Source: SKVJ01 sp964578745
GTDB lineage: Bacteria > Chloroflexota > Dehalococcoidia > GIF9 > AB-539-J10
DNA length: 18,801 nucleotides
Direction of reading: 5' to 3'
Assembly (NCBI GenBank): GCA_964578745.1
Contig: CAZODZ010000028.1
Location: forward strand, 1 to 18,801
A model generated the notes under the pieces. The model was not told the origin of the DNA. It searched no databases and worked only from the letters and a program-made list of their open reading frames with translations. Shown here piece by piece: positions 1 to 7,660 of the stretch. The translations under genes and the position numbers were made by a program. Numbering within the stretch: the stretch's first letter is position 1; each line of letters starts with the position of its first letter.

Positions 1-1008
1 GAGGATGTCACCGGGCCGATACGCCTTTCCACCCGGCAGGTTCTCGGTGGCAGGCATGAGCCTGGAAACATTCACAGGCAACTTCAGCCGTGCAATGGCC
101 ACCATCGCTGCAATCACGGCCGCACCTCCTGCCATGTCGTCTTTCATCTCGCCGAGGCCTTCTGACGGCTTGATGGAGATGCCGCCGGAATCGAAGGTTA
201 TCGCCTTGCCGACCAATGCCATCACCGGCAACGAAGAATCGCAGTTCCTGTAGTCCATGCGAATGAACACGGGCGGCTGACAGCTACCCTGGGCAACACC
301 AAGGAGCGCCCCCATGCCGAGAGACTTCATCTCTTCGGCGCCCATCACATGCACTTCCATCCCGAACTGCTGGCCAAGTTCACAGGCCATCTCGCCCATA
401 CGCGTCGGCGTCATCGTGTTGGCAGGCTCATTCACCATGTCGCGCGCGAGGTTCGTCGCCTCCGCGAGGACTGTGCCCGTATACACACCGTTGTCGACCG
501 CAGCGTGGTCCACGCCTTCTTTCACAACCAGTTTCATGGCCGTAATATCGCCATCATCGGGCTTCTTGTACCGGTTGAAGCTGTACAGACCAAGCAGCGC
601 TCCCTCCACTACAGCGCGCGCCGAGCTGCCTTCAGGCAGGCCGACGGCTCCGGTTCCCATCAGCGTCGTTGCCACCGTCCTGCAGCCGTATTTGCGAAGT
701 GCCCGGCAGCCATCAGCGACCGCGTCGCGGACTTTGTCGCGGGTGACCTCCGACTGCCTGCCCAAGCCACAGACCGCAACGGCCCGCGCAGGGAGTCTCT
801 TCAGCGTATTGAGGACCACCACCTCACCAACCTTGCCCTTCAACCCCTTCGTCTCAAGCAGCTCGGAAACAGTCCCCTGCAGCAGCGAGTCCACCGCAAC
901 CACGGCGGCAGGCGCCGCCTCAAGGCGCCCGGAATCCTCACAAAGGCCCAGGAGAATACCATCGGCCTCAATGCTCGTTATGTCACCTTGTACGACTTCA
1001 ATATTCAC
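1..1008 (-). CDS. pepA: Leucyl aminopeptidase (M17 family), C-terminus cut off by window edge
   Basis: Cytosolic metallo-aminopeptidase that removes N-terminal residues from peptides, using two metal ions. 336 codons are visible; the gene continues beyond base 1. The N-terminal macro-like domain is followed by the catalytic domain with the motif GKAITFDSGGISIK: K268 and D273 as metal ligands, K280 as the catalytic lysine, D291 in KDDMAG, then ATENLPGGKAYRPGD close to the edge. These four residues match E. coli PepA K270/D275/K282/D293 with a constant offset of two. The family signature NTDAEGR should lie just outside the window. The start is GTG at 1008, preceded by AAGGAG a few bases upstream; the residues MNIEVVQGDI look like a normal start. 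It is downstream of uvrB on the same strand, 138 nt away, and may have its own promoter. An Ala follows K268 where Gly is common. Function is well supported; the physiological substrate is not known. Confidence 0.95.
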   Translation of the reverse strand, partial: MNIEVVQGDITSIEADGILLGLCEDSGRLEAAPAAVVAVDSLLQGTVSELLETKGLKGKVGEVVVLNTLKRLPARAVAVCGLGRQSEVTRDKVRDAVADGCRALRKYGCRTVATTLMGTGAVGLPEGSSARAVVEGALLGLYSFNRYKKPDDGDITAMKLVVKEGVDHAAVDNGVYTGTVLAEATNLARDMVNEPANTMTPTRMGEMACELGQQFGMEVHVMGAEEMKSLGMGALLGVAQGSCQPPVFIRMDYRNCDSSLPVMALVGKAITFDSGGISIKPSEGLGEMKDDMAGGAAVIAAMVAIARLKLPVNVSRLMPATENLPGGKAYRPGDIL

Positions 1009-1041
1009 GCACCGTTCTCCTTGTGTGGTTTGAAACTAACT

Positions 1042-1071
1042 ATTGTATCCGCTGGAGCACTCCAATTGGAA
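1042..1071 (-). promoter_or_regulatory. Possible pepA promoter
   Basis: In the uvrB-pepA gap, reading on the minus strand, TTCCAA (1071-1066) and TACAAT (1047-1042) are separated by 18 nt. The -10 box differs from consensus at one position; the -35 box is poor (three of six). Transcription would begin near 1035, leaving a leader of about 27 nt that contains the pepA Shine-Dalgarno sequence. The rest of the 138-nt gap holds no gene and no convincing terminator. Confidence 0.27.
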
Positions 1072-1146
1072 GAGCTGTTCGTCATGATGCAGAGGAAACG
1101 AACGACGCGATAGATAGAAGGTTACGATCGACCACGCCGACAGGCG

Positions 1147-3144
1147 TCAGCGCGTGAGGATACCCTGAGATTCACTCCGTAGCGCCACGATACGGTCGCG
1201 TATGAGCGCAGCCCTCTCGAACTCGAGTGCCTTCGCTGCCGACTTCATCTCTTTCTCGAGGGACCTCAGCAGTGCGTTCAGCTCCTTCGCGGTGGCAGGA
1301 CGATCGCCATATTGACGCATCGGCTCAGCGACCGACTGCACGTGGCGGGCAATGTCGCGTATCGACTTAGATATGCTTTGCGGCGTGATGCCGTGTTCTC
1401 TGTTGTAGGCCTCCTGGATGACGCGACGACGTTTCGCCTCATCCATGGCCGTCTGCATGGAGGCCGTGATGGTGTCGGCATACAGAACGGCATGGGCGTT
1501 GACGTGCCTCGCGGCACGTCCGATGGTCTGTATCAATGCCTCTGCCGAGCGTAGATATCCCTCCTTGTCAGCGTCCAGAATAGCCACCAGACTGACCTCA
1601 GGCAGGTCAAGGCCTTCACGCAACAGATTGATGCCGACAACAACGTCATACACGCCCAGCCTCAGGTCACGCAGTATCTGGACACGCTCAAGCGTATCGA
1701 CCTCGGAGTGAATATAGTGGGTCTTGATACCGAGCTCGGCAAGGTACTCGGCGAGGTCTTCCGCCATCCGTTTGGTCAGAGTGGTAACAAGGCAGCGCTC
1801 ACGGCGGGCAACGCGTGAGCGTATCTCCCCCACAAGGTCGTCGATCTGACCCCTGGTGGGGCGCACCTCAACAGTCGGCTCGAGTAGACCGGTGGGCCGG
1901 ATAAGCTGCTCAACCACACGGGCGCTGCGCCGAAGTTCGTAGTCGCGGGGAGTGGCCGAGACGTAGATAACCTGGTTGATCCTCTCGTTGAACTCCTCAA
2001 AGTTGAGAGGCCGGTTATCGAGTGCAGAGGGCAGCCGGAAGCCATGATCCACCAGTATCCGTTTGCGTGCGAGGTCGCCATGGTACATACCACGGATTTG
2101 TGGCAGCGTCATATGCGACTCATCAACAAACAATAGGTAGTCTGACGGGAAGTAGTCCAGCAATGTCCAGGGTGTGCTCCCCGGCGCACGCCGCTGCAGG
2201 TGCCGCGAGTAGTTCTCCACCCCGGAGCAGTAGCCGACCTCGGCCATCATCTCAAGGTCGTAATTGGTACGCGACTCCAGACGCTGTGCCTCAAGGAGCT
2301 TCCCCTGCACACGTAACTCTTTCAGCCTCTGGTCCAGCTCAATACGGATATCCCTCATGGCAGCCTGCAGTTTGTCCTCGGGCGTCACAAAGTGCTTCGC
2401 AGGATATATCTCAATGTGGTCCAGCACTGACAGCAGCTCACCAGTGACGTGGTCAAGCTCCGTGATGCGTTCGACCTCGTTGCCAAAAAACTCCACCCGG
2501 ATGGCAAACTGCTCATAGGATGGAAAGATCTCAAGCGTATCTCCGCGCACCCTGAAACGGCCCCGCGAGAGGTCGATATCGTTACGCTCGTACTGCATCC
2601 CGATGAGCATGCGCACCATGCGTGACAGCCCCAGAGTGTCGCCTCTGTTAATCGGCAGGGCGAAGCTGCGGTATTCCTCCGGAGAGCCCAGAGAGTAGAT
2701 GCACGACACCGAAGCGACGATGATGACATCGCGCCGCTCGAAGAGCGACCTAGTGGCAGCGTGACGCAGACGGTCTATTTCATCATTGATGTCTGTCTCC
2801 TTCTCAATGTACGTGTCAGTGCTGGGGATATATGCCTCCGGCTGATAGTAGTCGTAGTAGCTCACAAAATAGCCGACGGCATTCTCACTGAAGAACTCCT
2901 GGAACTCTGCGGCAAGCTGTGCCGCGAGCGTCTTGTTGTGACACAACACAAGGGTCGGCCTCTGTACACGGGCGATGATGTTCGCCATCGTAAACGTCTT
3001 GCCGCTGCCGGTGACACCCAGCAGCGTCTGCTCGCGAAAGCCTCGCGTCAGGCCGTCGACCAGTCTGTCAACCGCCTGCGGCTGGTCGCCGGTAAGACGC
3101 AGGTCCGACGTGATTCTGAACTCGTTCTGTACACGTTGAGCCAT
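1147..3144 (-). CDS. uvrB: Excinuclease ABC subunit B
   Basis: DNA damage verification subunit of the UvrABC nucleotide excision repair nuclease; it is loaded by UvrA and recruits UvrC. 665 residues, normal for the family. Walker A is GVTGSGKT at 43-50. The DNA-inserting beta-hairpin region is the aromatic stretch YFVSYYDYYQPEAYIP (about 92-107). The Walker B-type motif is DESH at 341-344. C-terminal helicase motifs include a QTIGRAAR sequence, and the C-terminal UVR domain (about 624-659, EKEMKSAAKALEFERAA) contacts UvrC. The ATG start gives the usual opening before GDQPQA; I see no strong Shine-Dalgarno. It lies 33 nt after ruvA on the same strand, so it probably shares the yebC-ruvC-ruvA transcript. 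It occupies the place where ruvB is found in many bacteria. All key residues seen are intact. Confidence 0.98.
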   Translation of the reverse strand: MAQRVQNEFRITSDLRLTGDQPQAVDRLVDGLTRGFREQTLLGVTGSGKTFTMANIIARVQRPTLVLCHNKTLAAQLAAEFQEFFSENAVGYFVSYYDYYQPEAYIPSTDTYIEKETDINDEIDRLRHAATRSLFERRDVIIVASVSCIYSLGSPEEYRSFALPINRGDTLGLSRMVRMLIGMQYERNDIDLSRGRFRVRGDTLEIFPSYEQFAIRVEFFGNEVERITELDHVTGELLSVLDHIEIYPAKHFVTPEDKLQAAMRDIRIELDQRLKELRVQGKLLEAQRLESRTNYDLEMMAEVGYCSGVENYSRHLQRRAPGSTPWTLLDYFPSDYLLFVDESHMTLPQIRGMYHGDLARKRILVDHGFRLPSALDNRPLNFEEFNERINQVIYVSATPRDYELRRSARVVEQLIRPTGLLEPTVEVRPTRGQIDDLVGEIRSRVARRERCLVTTLTKRMAEDLAEYLAELGIKTHYIHSEVDTLERVQILRDLRLGVYDVVVGINLLREGLDLPEVSLVAILDADKEGYLRSAEALIQTIGRAARHVNAHAVLYADTITASMQTAMDEAKRRRVIQEAYNREHGITPQSISKSIRDIARHVQSVAEPMRQYGDRPATAKELNALLRSLEKEMKSAAKALEFERAALIRDRIVALRSESQGILTR

Positions 3145-3177
3145 TGATTGACTGAGAGGATAGCTGATAAGGTCGCC

Positions 3178-3762
3178 CTAGCGCTCGGCCAGAGCACGGA
3201 GTGCAAGCCTCAGCCGCTCCTCGAGCGGCGTAGCGGGATCGCCAGCAGCAGCCCGGGCGGCCTGCGAAGCCTCACGAATGGAGTATCCGAGAGCCACCAG
3301 TGCTTCTACCACTTCGTTTCTGTCACCCGGCACTCCTGCCGGCGGACCATATCCGCCGTATCTTTCCATCTTTGTAGCAAGCTCCACACAGAGTCGCGCC
3401 GCCGTTTTCTTACCGACACCAGGAACGTGAGCGATCAGCTCCGTGTCACCGCGCACTATAGCATCCGCCAAGTCGGGAGGATCGAATGCACCGAGCAGCA
3501 GAAGACCAGCACGGGGGCCAATGCCGGAGACAGAAAGGAGATCGAGGAACAGTGCACGTTCCTCAACGGATGCGAAGCCAAACAGGACCGGTACTTCATC
3601 GCGGATGAACAGGCATGTATACAGAACCACGCTGGAGCCGGGGCCACCGACAGTCGCCACAGTGCGTGCAGGGACGTTCACGTGGAAGCCCACACCACCC
3701 ACGTTCACAACGACCCAGTCAGCACCGGTTGAATCGACTGTCCCATCCAGAAAGCTGATCAC
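3178..3762 (-). CDS. ruvA: Holliday junction branch migration complex subunit RuvA
   Basis: Tetrameric DNA-junction binding protein that loads the RuvB motor and works with the RuvC resolvase. 194 residues, usual size. Domain I is the OB-fold (about 1-62; FLDGTVDSTGADWVVVNVGG). Domain II carries two helix-hairpin-helix motifs, LLSVSGIGPRAGLLLL (75-90) and LIAHVPGVGKKTAARL (109-124). Domain III (about 149-194, NEVVEALVALGYSIREA) is the RuvB-binding helical bundle. I place the start at GTG 3762, not at an upstream in-frame ATG at 3813. Family proteins begin with a hydrophobic strand like VISFLDG, the GTG overlaps the ruvC stop by 4 nt (GTGA), and AGAGGA lies 8 nt upstream. Because domain III is intact, a RuvB is expected elsewhere in the genome; it is not in this window. 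Confidence 0.96.
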   Translation of the reverse strand: MISFLDGTVDSTGADWVVVNVGGVGFHVNVPARTVATVGGPGSSVVLYTCLFIRDEVPVLFGFASVEERALFLDLLSVSGIGPRAGLLLLGAFDPPDLADAIVRGDTELIAHVPGVGKKTAARLCVELATKMERYGGYGPPAGVPGDRNEVVEALVALGYSIREASQAARAAAGDPATPLEERLRLALRALAER

Positions 3763-4256
3763 AGGTACATTCCTCTGAGACGCCTGCCCGCCTCGCTCTT
3801 GTGCAGGTGACACAGGGCGATGGCCAATGCATCCGTGGCGTCAGTACTGACACCCGCTTCCTTCTCGCCAAGCTCCAGCATCACCATTGTCCTGATCTGT
3901 TCTTTATCCCCCTGTCCATACCCGCTCACGTGGCGCTTGACCTCGGCCGGCGTGTAGTACGACACAGGCAGATGGTAGCGCGCAGCGGCGAGGATTGCGA
4001 TGGCCTGGGCCCGTCCAATCATAAAGGCTGAGCGGACATTGATACCAGCAAAGGGCTCCTCGACGGCCATTTCCTCGGGGTGGTGCTTCTCGATGAGATT
4101 GCTGATGCCGTCGAACAGAGCGACCAGTCTTGCCTCTACGGGAGTGCGGCTCGACTGCCGCAACACGCCGCAGCCGACAAGTCGCACCTCTGCTGGGCCT
4201 TCAACGATCCCGTATCCGAGAGCTACGGTACCAGGATCGATGCCAAGAACGCGCAT
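3759..4256 (-). CDS. ruvC: Crossover junction endodeoxyribonuclease RuvC
   Basis: Holliday junction resolvase; a dimer that cuts two strands symmetrically with Mg2+. 165 residues, in the family range. It has an RNase H-like fold with the four acidic catalytic residues visible: D7 (LGIDPGT), E66 (MAVEEPF), D139 and D142 (STDATDALAIA). The basic and aromatic DNA-binding region NVRSAFMIGRAQ follows E66. The start is ATG 4256, with AGGA about 6 nt upstream and the first residues MRVLGIDPG. A longer reading from 4310 would run into yebC and adds residues unlike the family. It lies 7 nt after yebC and overlaps ruvA by 4 nt, so it is translationally coupled to its functional partner. Confidence 0.97.
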   Translation of the reverse strand: MRVLGIDPGTVALGYGIVEGPAEVRLVGCGVLRQSSRTPVEARLVALFDGISNLIEKHHPEEMAVEEPFAGINVRSAFMIGRAQAIAILAAARYHLPVSYYTPAEVKRHVSGYGQGDKEQIRTMVMLELGEKEAGVSTDATDALAIALCHLHKSEAGRRLRGMYL

Positions 4257-4263
4257 TTCGGTC

Positions 4264-5013
4264 CTATGACCGGCTGGCCTTCTCCAGCATGGATTCGGGG
4301 AAGTCCGCATTCGAGTACACGTGCTGGACGTCGTCCAACTGCTCGAGCGCGTCGATGAGATTCATCACCTGTGCGGCTTTCGATTCCTCAAGCATGACCG
4401 ATGTCTTAGGGATAAGAGAGACTTCCGCTGACACGACCTTAAGGTCGCTCTCGAGTGCCTTGCGCACGTCCTCCATCTTCGTCGGCTCCGTGTAGATCTC
4501 CACGTAGCCGTCGTCCGATGACACATCCTCGGCGCCAGCGTCGATCGCCATGAGGGCAACATCGTCCTCACCCCGTTCTCCGACTTCGACCGTAATCACA
4601 CCACGACTGTCGAAGAGCCACGCAACGCAGCCGGATTCACCGAGGCTGCCGCCGTGTCGTGACAGAAGGCTTCTGACTTCCTGCACAGTGCGGTTGCGGT
4701 TGTCGCTCAATGCCTCGATGAGGACTGCGACTCCGCTGGGCCCGTATCCCTCAAGCGTGAACTCGACAAGGTTGGCAGCCCCACCTTCTCCCGACGCTCT
4801 CTTGATCGCCCTCTCGATATTCTCAAGGGGCATGTTATTGTCTTTCGCCTTCTGGACTGCAAGTCTCAACGCGTAGTTGCTATCCGTGCTGGACCCACCC
4901 TCGCGGACGGCCAGCATGATTTCGCGCGTCAACTTGGTGAAGAGCTGGCCACGACGCGCGTCGGCAACACCCTTCTGTCGTTTGATGGTTGACCACTTTG
5001 AATGTCCTGACAT
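4264..5013 (-). CDS. yebC: YebC/PmpR family protein (DUF28)
   Basis: 249 residues with the family's hallmark opening MSGHSKWSTIKRQK and the following FTKLTREIMLAVREGG, NYALRLAVQKAKDNNMP and NIERAIKR segments. The family was described as transcriptional regulators (PmpR-type) and more recently as ribosome-associated factors that help translate difficult proline-rich stretches; the sequence does not decide between these. Neighbouring ruvC and ruvA is a widespread arrangement, and a role in controlling them has been proposed in some bacteria. The start is ATG 5013 with AAAGGTG about 8 nt upstream. A 62-nt gap separates it from korC, so a separate promoter is possible. Two copies of TTCAGGC lie 20 nt apart in that gap (5026-5032 and 5046-5052). 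Confidence 0.95.
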   Translation of the reverse strand: MSGHSKWSTIKRQKGVADARRGQLFTKLTREIMLAVREGGSSTDSNYALRLAVQKAKDNNMPLENIERAIKRASGEGGAANLVEFTLEGYGPSGVAVLIEALSDNRNRTVQEVRSLLSRHGGSLGESGCVAWLFDSRGVITVEVGERGEDDVALMAIDAGAEDVSSDDGYVEIYTEPTKMEDVRKALESDLKVVSAEVSLIPKTSVMLEESKAAQVMNLIDALEQLDDVQHVYSNADFPESMLEKASRS

Positions 5014-5075
5014 GCTGTCACACCTTTCAGGCTAAAGTCTAGCACTTCAGGCGCACTGCACAACGGGGTGCGCAC

Positions 5076-5621
5076 CTACAGAAGTGCGCTACCGAGTTCG
5101 ACGCCTGCATCCAAGGCCCTGAGGTTCTGTTGGCGAAAACGGCCGGGCGACCTTTCACTGATTGCTACGGCGAGTGACTCCGCCGTCACGAGGCCAACCG
5201 CCCGGGCTACAGCGCCAAGCATAACAATGTTGGCACCGAGTTTCGTGCCGAGGACGCGTTCGGCCGTCTCACTCACAGGCACCGGAATGTGCCTCTGCGG
5301 AGCATCCGCGGCCGGATGTACATCCGCCGGGTCGTAGAAGACGATGCCATCCGGGCTCTTCGTCCACGTGATATAGCGGTTGTATGCCGATTGGGACAGA
5401 GAAACCAGCACGTCAGCCTGCGTTACGAACGGGAATCCTATCGGCTCCTCCGAGAGCACAACCTCAGACCTGCACTCGCCACCACGCGCCGCGGCACCGT
5501 AGGAACTGGTCCCAGAGACTTCAAGACCCTCCCTGAACGCTGCAGTTCCAAGTAGTCGGCCGGCAAGGACAACACCCTGGCCACCCAACCCGCAGAGCAG
5601 CACCTGCCTCGTCTTGCTCAT
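5076..5621 (-). CDS. korC: 2-oxoacid:ferredoxin oxidoreductase, gamma subunit
   Basis: Gamma domain of a coenzyme A-acylating 2-oxoacid:ferredoxin oxidoreductase, which decarboxylates a 2-oxoacid with thiamine diphosphate and passes electrons to ferredoxin. 181 residues, typical size. The glycine-rich opening LCGLGGQGVVLAGRLLG and the segment GTSSYGAAARGGECRSEVV are characteristic of the gamma domain, which binds CoA in the family. I prefer ATG 5621 because it makes an ATGA overlap with the korB stop, as at korA/korB, and GGGGG lies 7 nt upstream. ATG 5627 (two residues longer) has that sequence too close. A still longer reading from 5768 only overlaps korB. It is the last gene of the kor set. 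No ferredoxin-like delta subunit accompanies it. Confidence 0.93.
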   Translation of the reverse strand: MSKTRQVLLCGLGGQGVVLAGRLLGTAAFREGLEVSGTSSYGAAARGGECRSEVVLSEEPIGFPFVTQADVLVSLSQSAYNRYITWTKSPDGIVFYDPADVHPAADAPQRHIPVPVSETAERVLGTKLGANIVMLGAVARAVGLVTAESLAVAISERSPGRFRQQNLRALDAGVELGSALL

Positions 5622-6370
5622 CGCCATACCCCCGTCACCAGGAGACCATTCCTGCTCACGGTGACCCCTTCGGGTACGTCTGCCTGTGCACAGGTCATGG
5701 ACTCGATGTAGTCGAAAGCCTCCTTCGCGCTGTCTTTGCTGTTCTGCCGGCCGAACTGCGTCGGACACGGCGAGAGTGCATCCACGAAGGTGAATCCAGG
5801 GGTCGAGATTGCGGACCTGATAGCCGCGACCATCTCCTCCCCCTGAGTCACAAGATAGCGGGCGACGTAGCGGGCCCCTGCAGCCAGGACCAGCGCACAG
5901 AGGTCGAAAGGACGATTCGTGTTACCAGACGGGGTTGTGTGTGTCACCGCCCCAAGAGGTGTGGTGGAGCAGACCTGCCCGCCGGTCATGCCGTAGTTCA
6001 TGTTGTCAGCGCAGATGACCGTGATGTCGTGATCGCGCCGCGCAGCATGGATAAGGTGGTTCCCGCCTATGTCGGCCAGGTCACCGTCGCCACTCACCAC
6101 AATCGTCGTCAGAGCGGGATTCGCCAACTTTGCACCGACGGCAAACGCTATCGCGCGACCATGCAGGCAGTGAAGAGTGTCTGCATTGATGCACGGACTG
6201 GGAATCCAGCCTCCACAGCCAATTCCCGAGACGAACAGCGTGCGATCGATGTCAAGGCCCAACCCATCGACTGCCGTGAGAATGTGCTTCAACAGCAAAC
6301 GATGTCCACAACCGGGACAGAATGGAAGTGTAACGCCCGGACGCAGGTACTTCCGCCAATCGGAGCTCAT
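5618..6370 (-). CDS. korB: 2-oxoacid:ferredoxin oxidoreductase, beta subunit (TPP-binding)
   Basis: Thiamine diphosphate and iron-sulfur subunit. 250 residues. The TPP/Mg motif runs from GDGD at 93-96 to NMNYGMTGGQ (122-131). Cysteines C18 and C21 (CPGCG), C51 (GIGCGGW) and C201 (SPCPTQ) are placed like the four ligands of the proximal [4Fe-4S] cluster in this enzyme class. HGRAIAF (69-75) is also conserved. The overall pattern (DTLHCLHGRA, GGNHLIHAARR) is closest to 2-oxoglutarate-type (KorB) enzymes, but substrate cannot be fixed from sequence; branched-chain or other 2-oxoacids remain possible. The ATG overlaps the korA stop by 4 nt (ATGA) and its own stop overlaps korC, so the three subunits are translationally coupled. 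Confidence 0.95.
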   Translation of the reverse strand: MSSDWRKYLRPGVTLPFCPGCGHRLLLKHILTAVDGLGLDIDRTLFVSGIGCGGWIPSPCINADTLHCLHGRAIAFAVGAKLANPALTTIVVSGDGDLADIGGNHLIHAARRDHDITVICADNMNYGMTGGQVCSTTPLGAVTHTTPSGNTNRPFDLCALVLAAGARYVARYLVTQGEEMVAAIRSAISTPGFTFVDALSPCPTQFGRQNSKDSAKEAFDYIESMTCAQADVPEGVTVSRNGLLVTGVWR

Positions 6371-7509
6371 TTCAACACGCTCCTGACAGTTTCGACAATG
6401 GACGCGGGATAGATGACGGCCCCGTTCATCTGGGTGTACGGCACCACGCGACAGTCAGCGACAGCCTGTACTACATACACCATCTGGCCTAGGTTCATCT
6501 CAGGCACGACAATTACGCCAACGCGACGGCCAAGCTCCTCGACTTCCGCGGTCGGGAACGGCCACAGCGTCTTGAGTCGAAGTAATCCTGCCTTCACGCC
6601 GTCATCGCGCAATGCATCGACCGCCGCGACAGCGCTCCGGGCGGTGAACCCGTACGCCACGACGGCACATTCCGCATCGTCCAGACGGTATCTCTCGACC
6701 TCAATAATGTCATCGGCGTGCAGCATTACCTTGTCGTACAAACGCCGTGTGAGCTCCCGCTCCGTGGCAGGATCGGCCGTCTTGCGGAAGCCCCACTTGT
6801 CGTGGGTGGACGCCGTCACGAGTAATCGCTCACCCTCCCCGAAGCTTGGCATCGGCGGCACACCACCGGGCTCGTCGGAACCGAAGGGGGGCTGACCGGG
6901 AGTCTTGTCTCTCTCGTAAAGACGCACCTCTGCAGGTATCTCCAGTGCTTCCCACAGATGCATGGTTGCCGCATCAGCCATCACAAACACAGGTGTGCGG
7001 TAGCGCTCGGCAAGATTGAAGGCGCGTATTGTCATGTCATACGATTCCTGCACCGACCAAGGAGACAGAGCGATGGTAGGCATCCCCCCATGCATACCCC
7101 ATCGTGCCTGCATGACGTCGCCAGATCCGACGGTGACCTGTCCGGTGCTCGGTCCGGCACGCTGCCCGTCGACAACAACGATCGGCGCCTCAGTCATGAG
7201 TGCGTGGCCGATGCCCTCCTGCATGAGTGAAAAGCCAGGGCCTGAGGTGACGGTCATCGCCTTCACGCCAGACCAGGACGCCCCCACACACGAGCAGATG
7301 GAACCAATCTCGTCCTCCATCTGCATGAACACGGCGCCGACCTCTGGAAACCGGGAGGCTATTCGCTCCATGACCTCGGTTGTAGGAGTGATAGGGTAAC
7401 CGGCGTAGTAGCCGCATCGCGCGGCCACAGCCCCCTCCGCCACTGCATCGGCGCCGGAGAGATAGTAGCGACCGGGGCTCATCACACTGTCAACAGTTCG
7501 CCACGCCAT
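6367..7509 (-). CDS. korA: 2-oxoacid:ferredoxin oxidoreductase, alpha subunit
   Basis: Alpha subunit containing the pyrimidine-binding domain and the transketolase C-terminal-like domain. 380 residues, normal for the separate-subunit form. Motifs: YYAGYPITPTTEVMERIA (34-51), QMEDEIGS with the glutamate expected near TPP, VTSGPGFSLMQEGIG, and GPSTGQVTVGSGDVMQARWG, a signature of KorA/VorB-type subunits. The C-terminal part (RLKTLWPFPTAEVEELG, VPEMNLGQM) is the domain II-like region. The start is ATG 7509 with AGAGGT four bases upstream; an internal Met at residue 10 has no such site. It is the first gene of a minus-strand operon that probably continues through yebC-ruvCA-uvrB, and is divergent from argJ. 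If the product is 2-oxoglutarate it would link reductive TCA-type carbon fixation to glutamate and hence arginine; that link is inference. Confidence 0.95.
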   Translation of the reverse strand: MAWRTVDSVMSPGRYYLSGADAVAEGAVAARCGYYAGYPITPTTEVMERIASRFPEVGAVFMQMEDEIGSICSCVGASWSGVKAMTVTSGPGFSLMQEGIGHALMTEAPIVVVDGQRAGPSTGQVTVGSGDVMQARWGMHGGMPTIALSPWSVQESYDMTIRAFNLAERYRTPVFVMADAATMHLWEALEIPAEVRLYERDKTPGQPPFGSDEPGGVPPMPSFGEGERLLVTASTHDKWGFRKTADPATERELTRRLYDKVMLHADDIIEVERYRLDDAECAVVAYGFTARSAVAAVDALRDDGVKAGLLRLKTLWPFPTAEVEELGRRVGVIVVPEMNLGQMVYVVQAVADCRVVPYTQMNGAVIYPASIVETVRSVLK

Positions 7510-7530
7510 AGGTACCTCTTCATATCGAAC

Positions 7531-7547
7531 GTTCCGGCCAGTGGAAC
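7531..7547. promoter_or_regulatory. Small inverted repeat in the korA leader (possible operator)
   Basis: GTTCC (7531-7535) and GGAAC (7543-7547) form a 5-bp inverted repeat around a 7-nt spacer. The left arm overlaps the palindrome GAACGTTC (7527-7534). The element lies between the predicted korA transcription start and its ribosome binding site, in the spacer shared with argJ. Short dyads occur by chance, so a binding role is only a suggestion. Confidence 0.25.
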
Positions 7548-7563
7548 ACCTATGTATCGACCC

Positions 7564-7592
7564 ATTATATAGTATATGGTCCTTTCTGCGAA
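7564..7592 (-). promoter_or_regulatory. Predicted promoter of the kor operon
   Basis: On the minus strand, TTCGCA (7592-7587) and a perfect TATAAT (7569-7564) are separated by 17 nt. This is the most AT-rich spot of the argJ-korA spacer. Transcription would begin near 7557, giving a leader of about 48 nt before korA. Plus-strand candidates for argJ are weaker: TATAGT at 7568-7573 and TACAAT at 7630-7635, both without a convincing -35 box. Confidence 0.45.
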
Positions 7593-7660
7593 CAGGGGGA
7601 GTATCCGTCAGAGAGCCGCCTGCATCCGATACAATTCAGAACGATACTACCGGAGGGTCC

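Noticed and set aside
1061..1070. Palindrome TCCAATTGGA between uvrB and pepA
   Set aside because: A 10-bp palindrome alone is easily found by chance; no T run, partner copy or other support.
349..1113. Long plus-strand open frames (314-1033 and 349-1113) opposite pepA
   Set aside because: They are antisense shadows: the minus-strand frame encodes a clear M17 aminopeptidase with its metal ligands, and the plus-strand products have no family-like motifs.
5051..5076. Hairpin with arms GCGCAC / GTGCGC after korC, considered as a terminator
   Set aside because: The stem is only 6 bp with a long loop, and no T run follows on the minus strand.
5621..5768. Longer korC start at 5768
   Set aside because: It would lie entirely within korB; the gamma-domain glycine motif begins right after the 5621 start, which has the coupled ATGA overlap.
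7541..7660. N-terminal extension of argJ to 7541
   Set aside because: It would cover the promoter region, has no Shine-Dalgarno, and family members begin near the ATG at 7661, which has GGAGGG in front.
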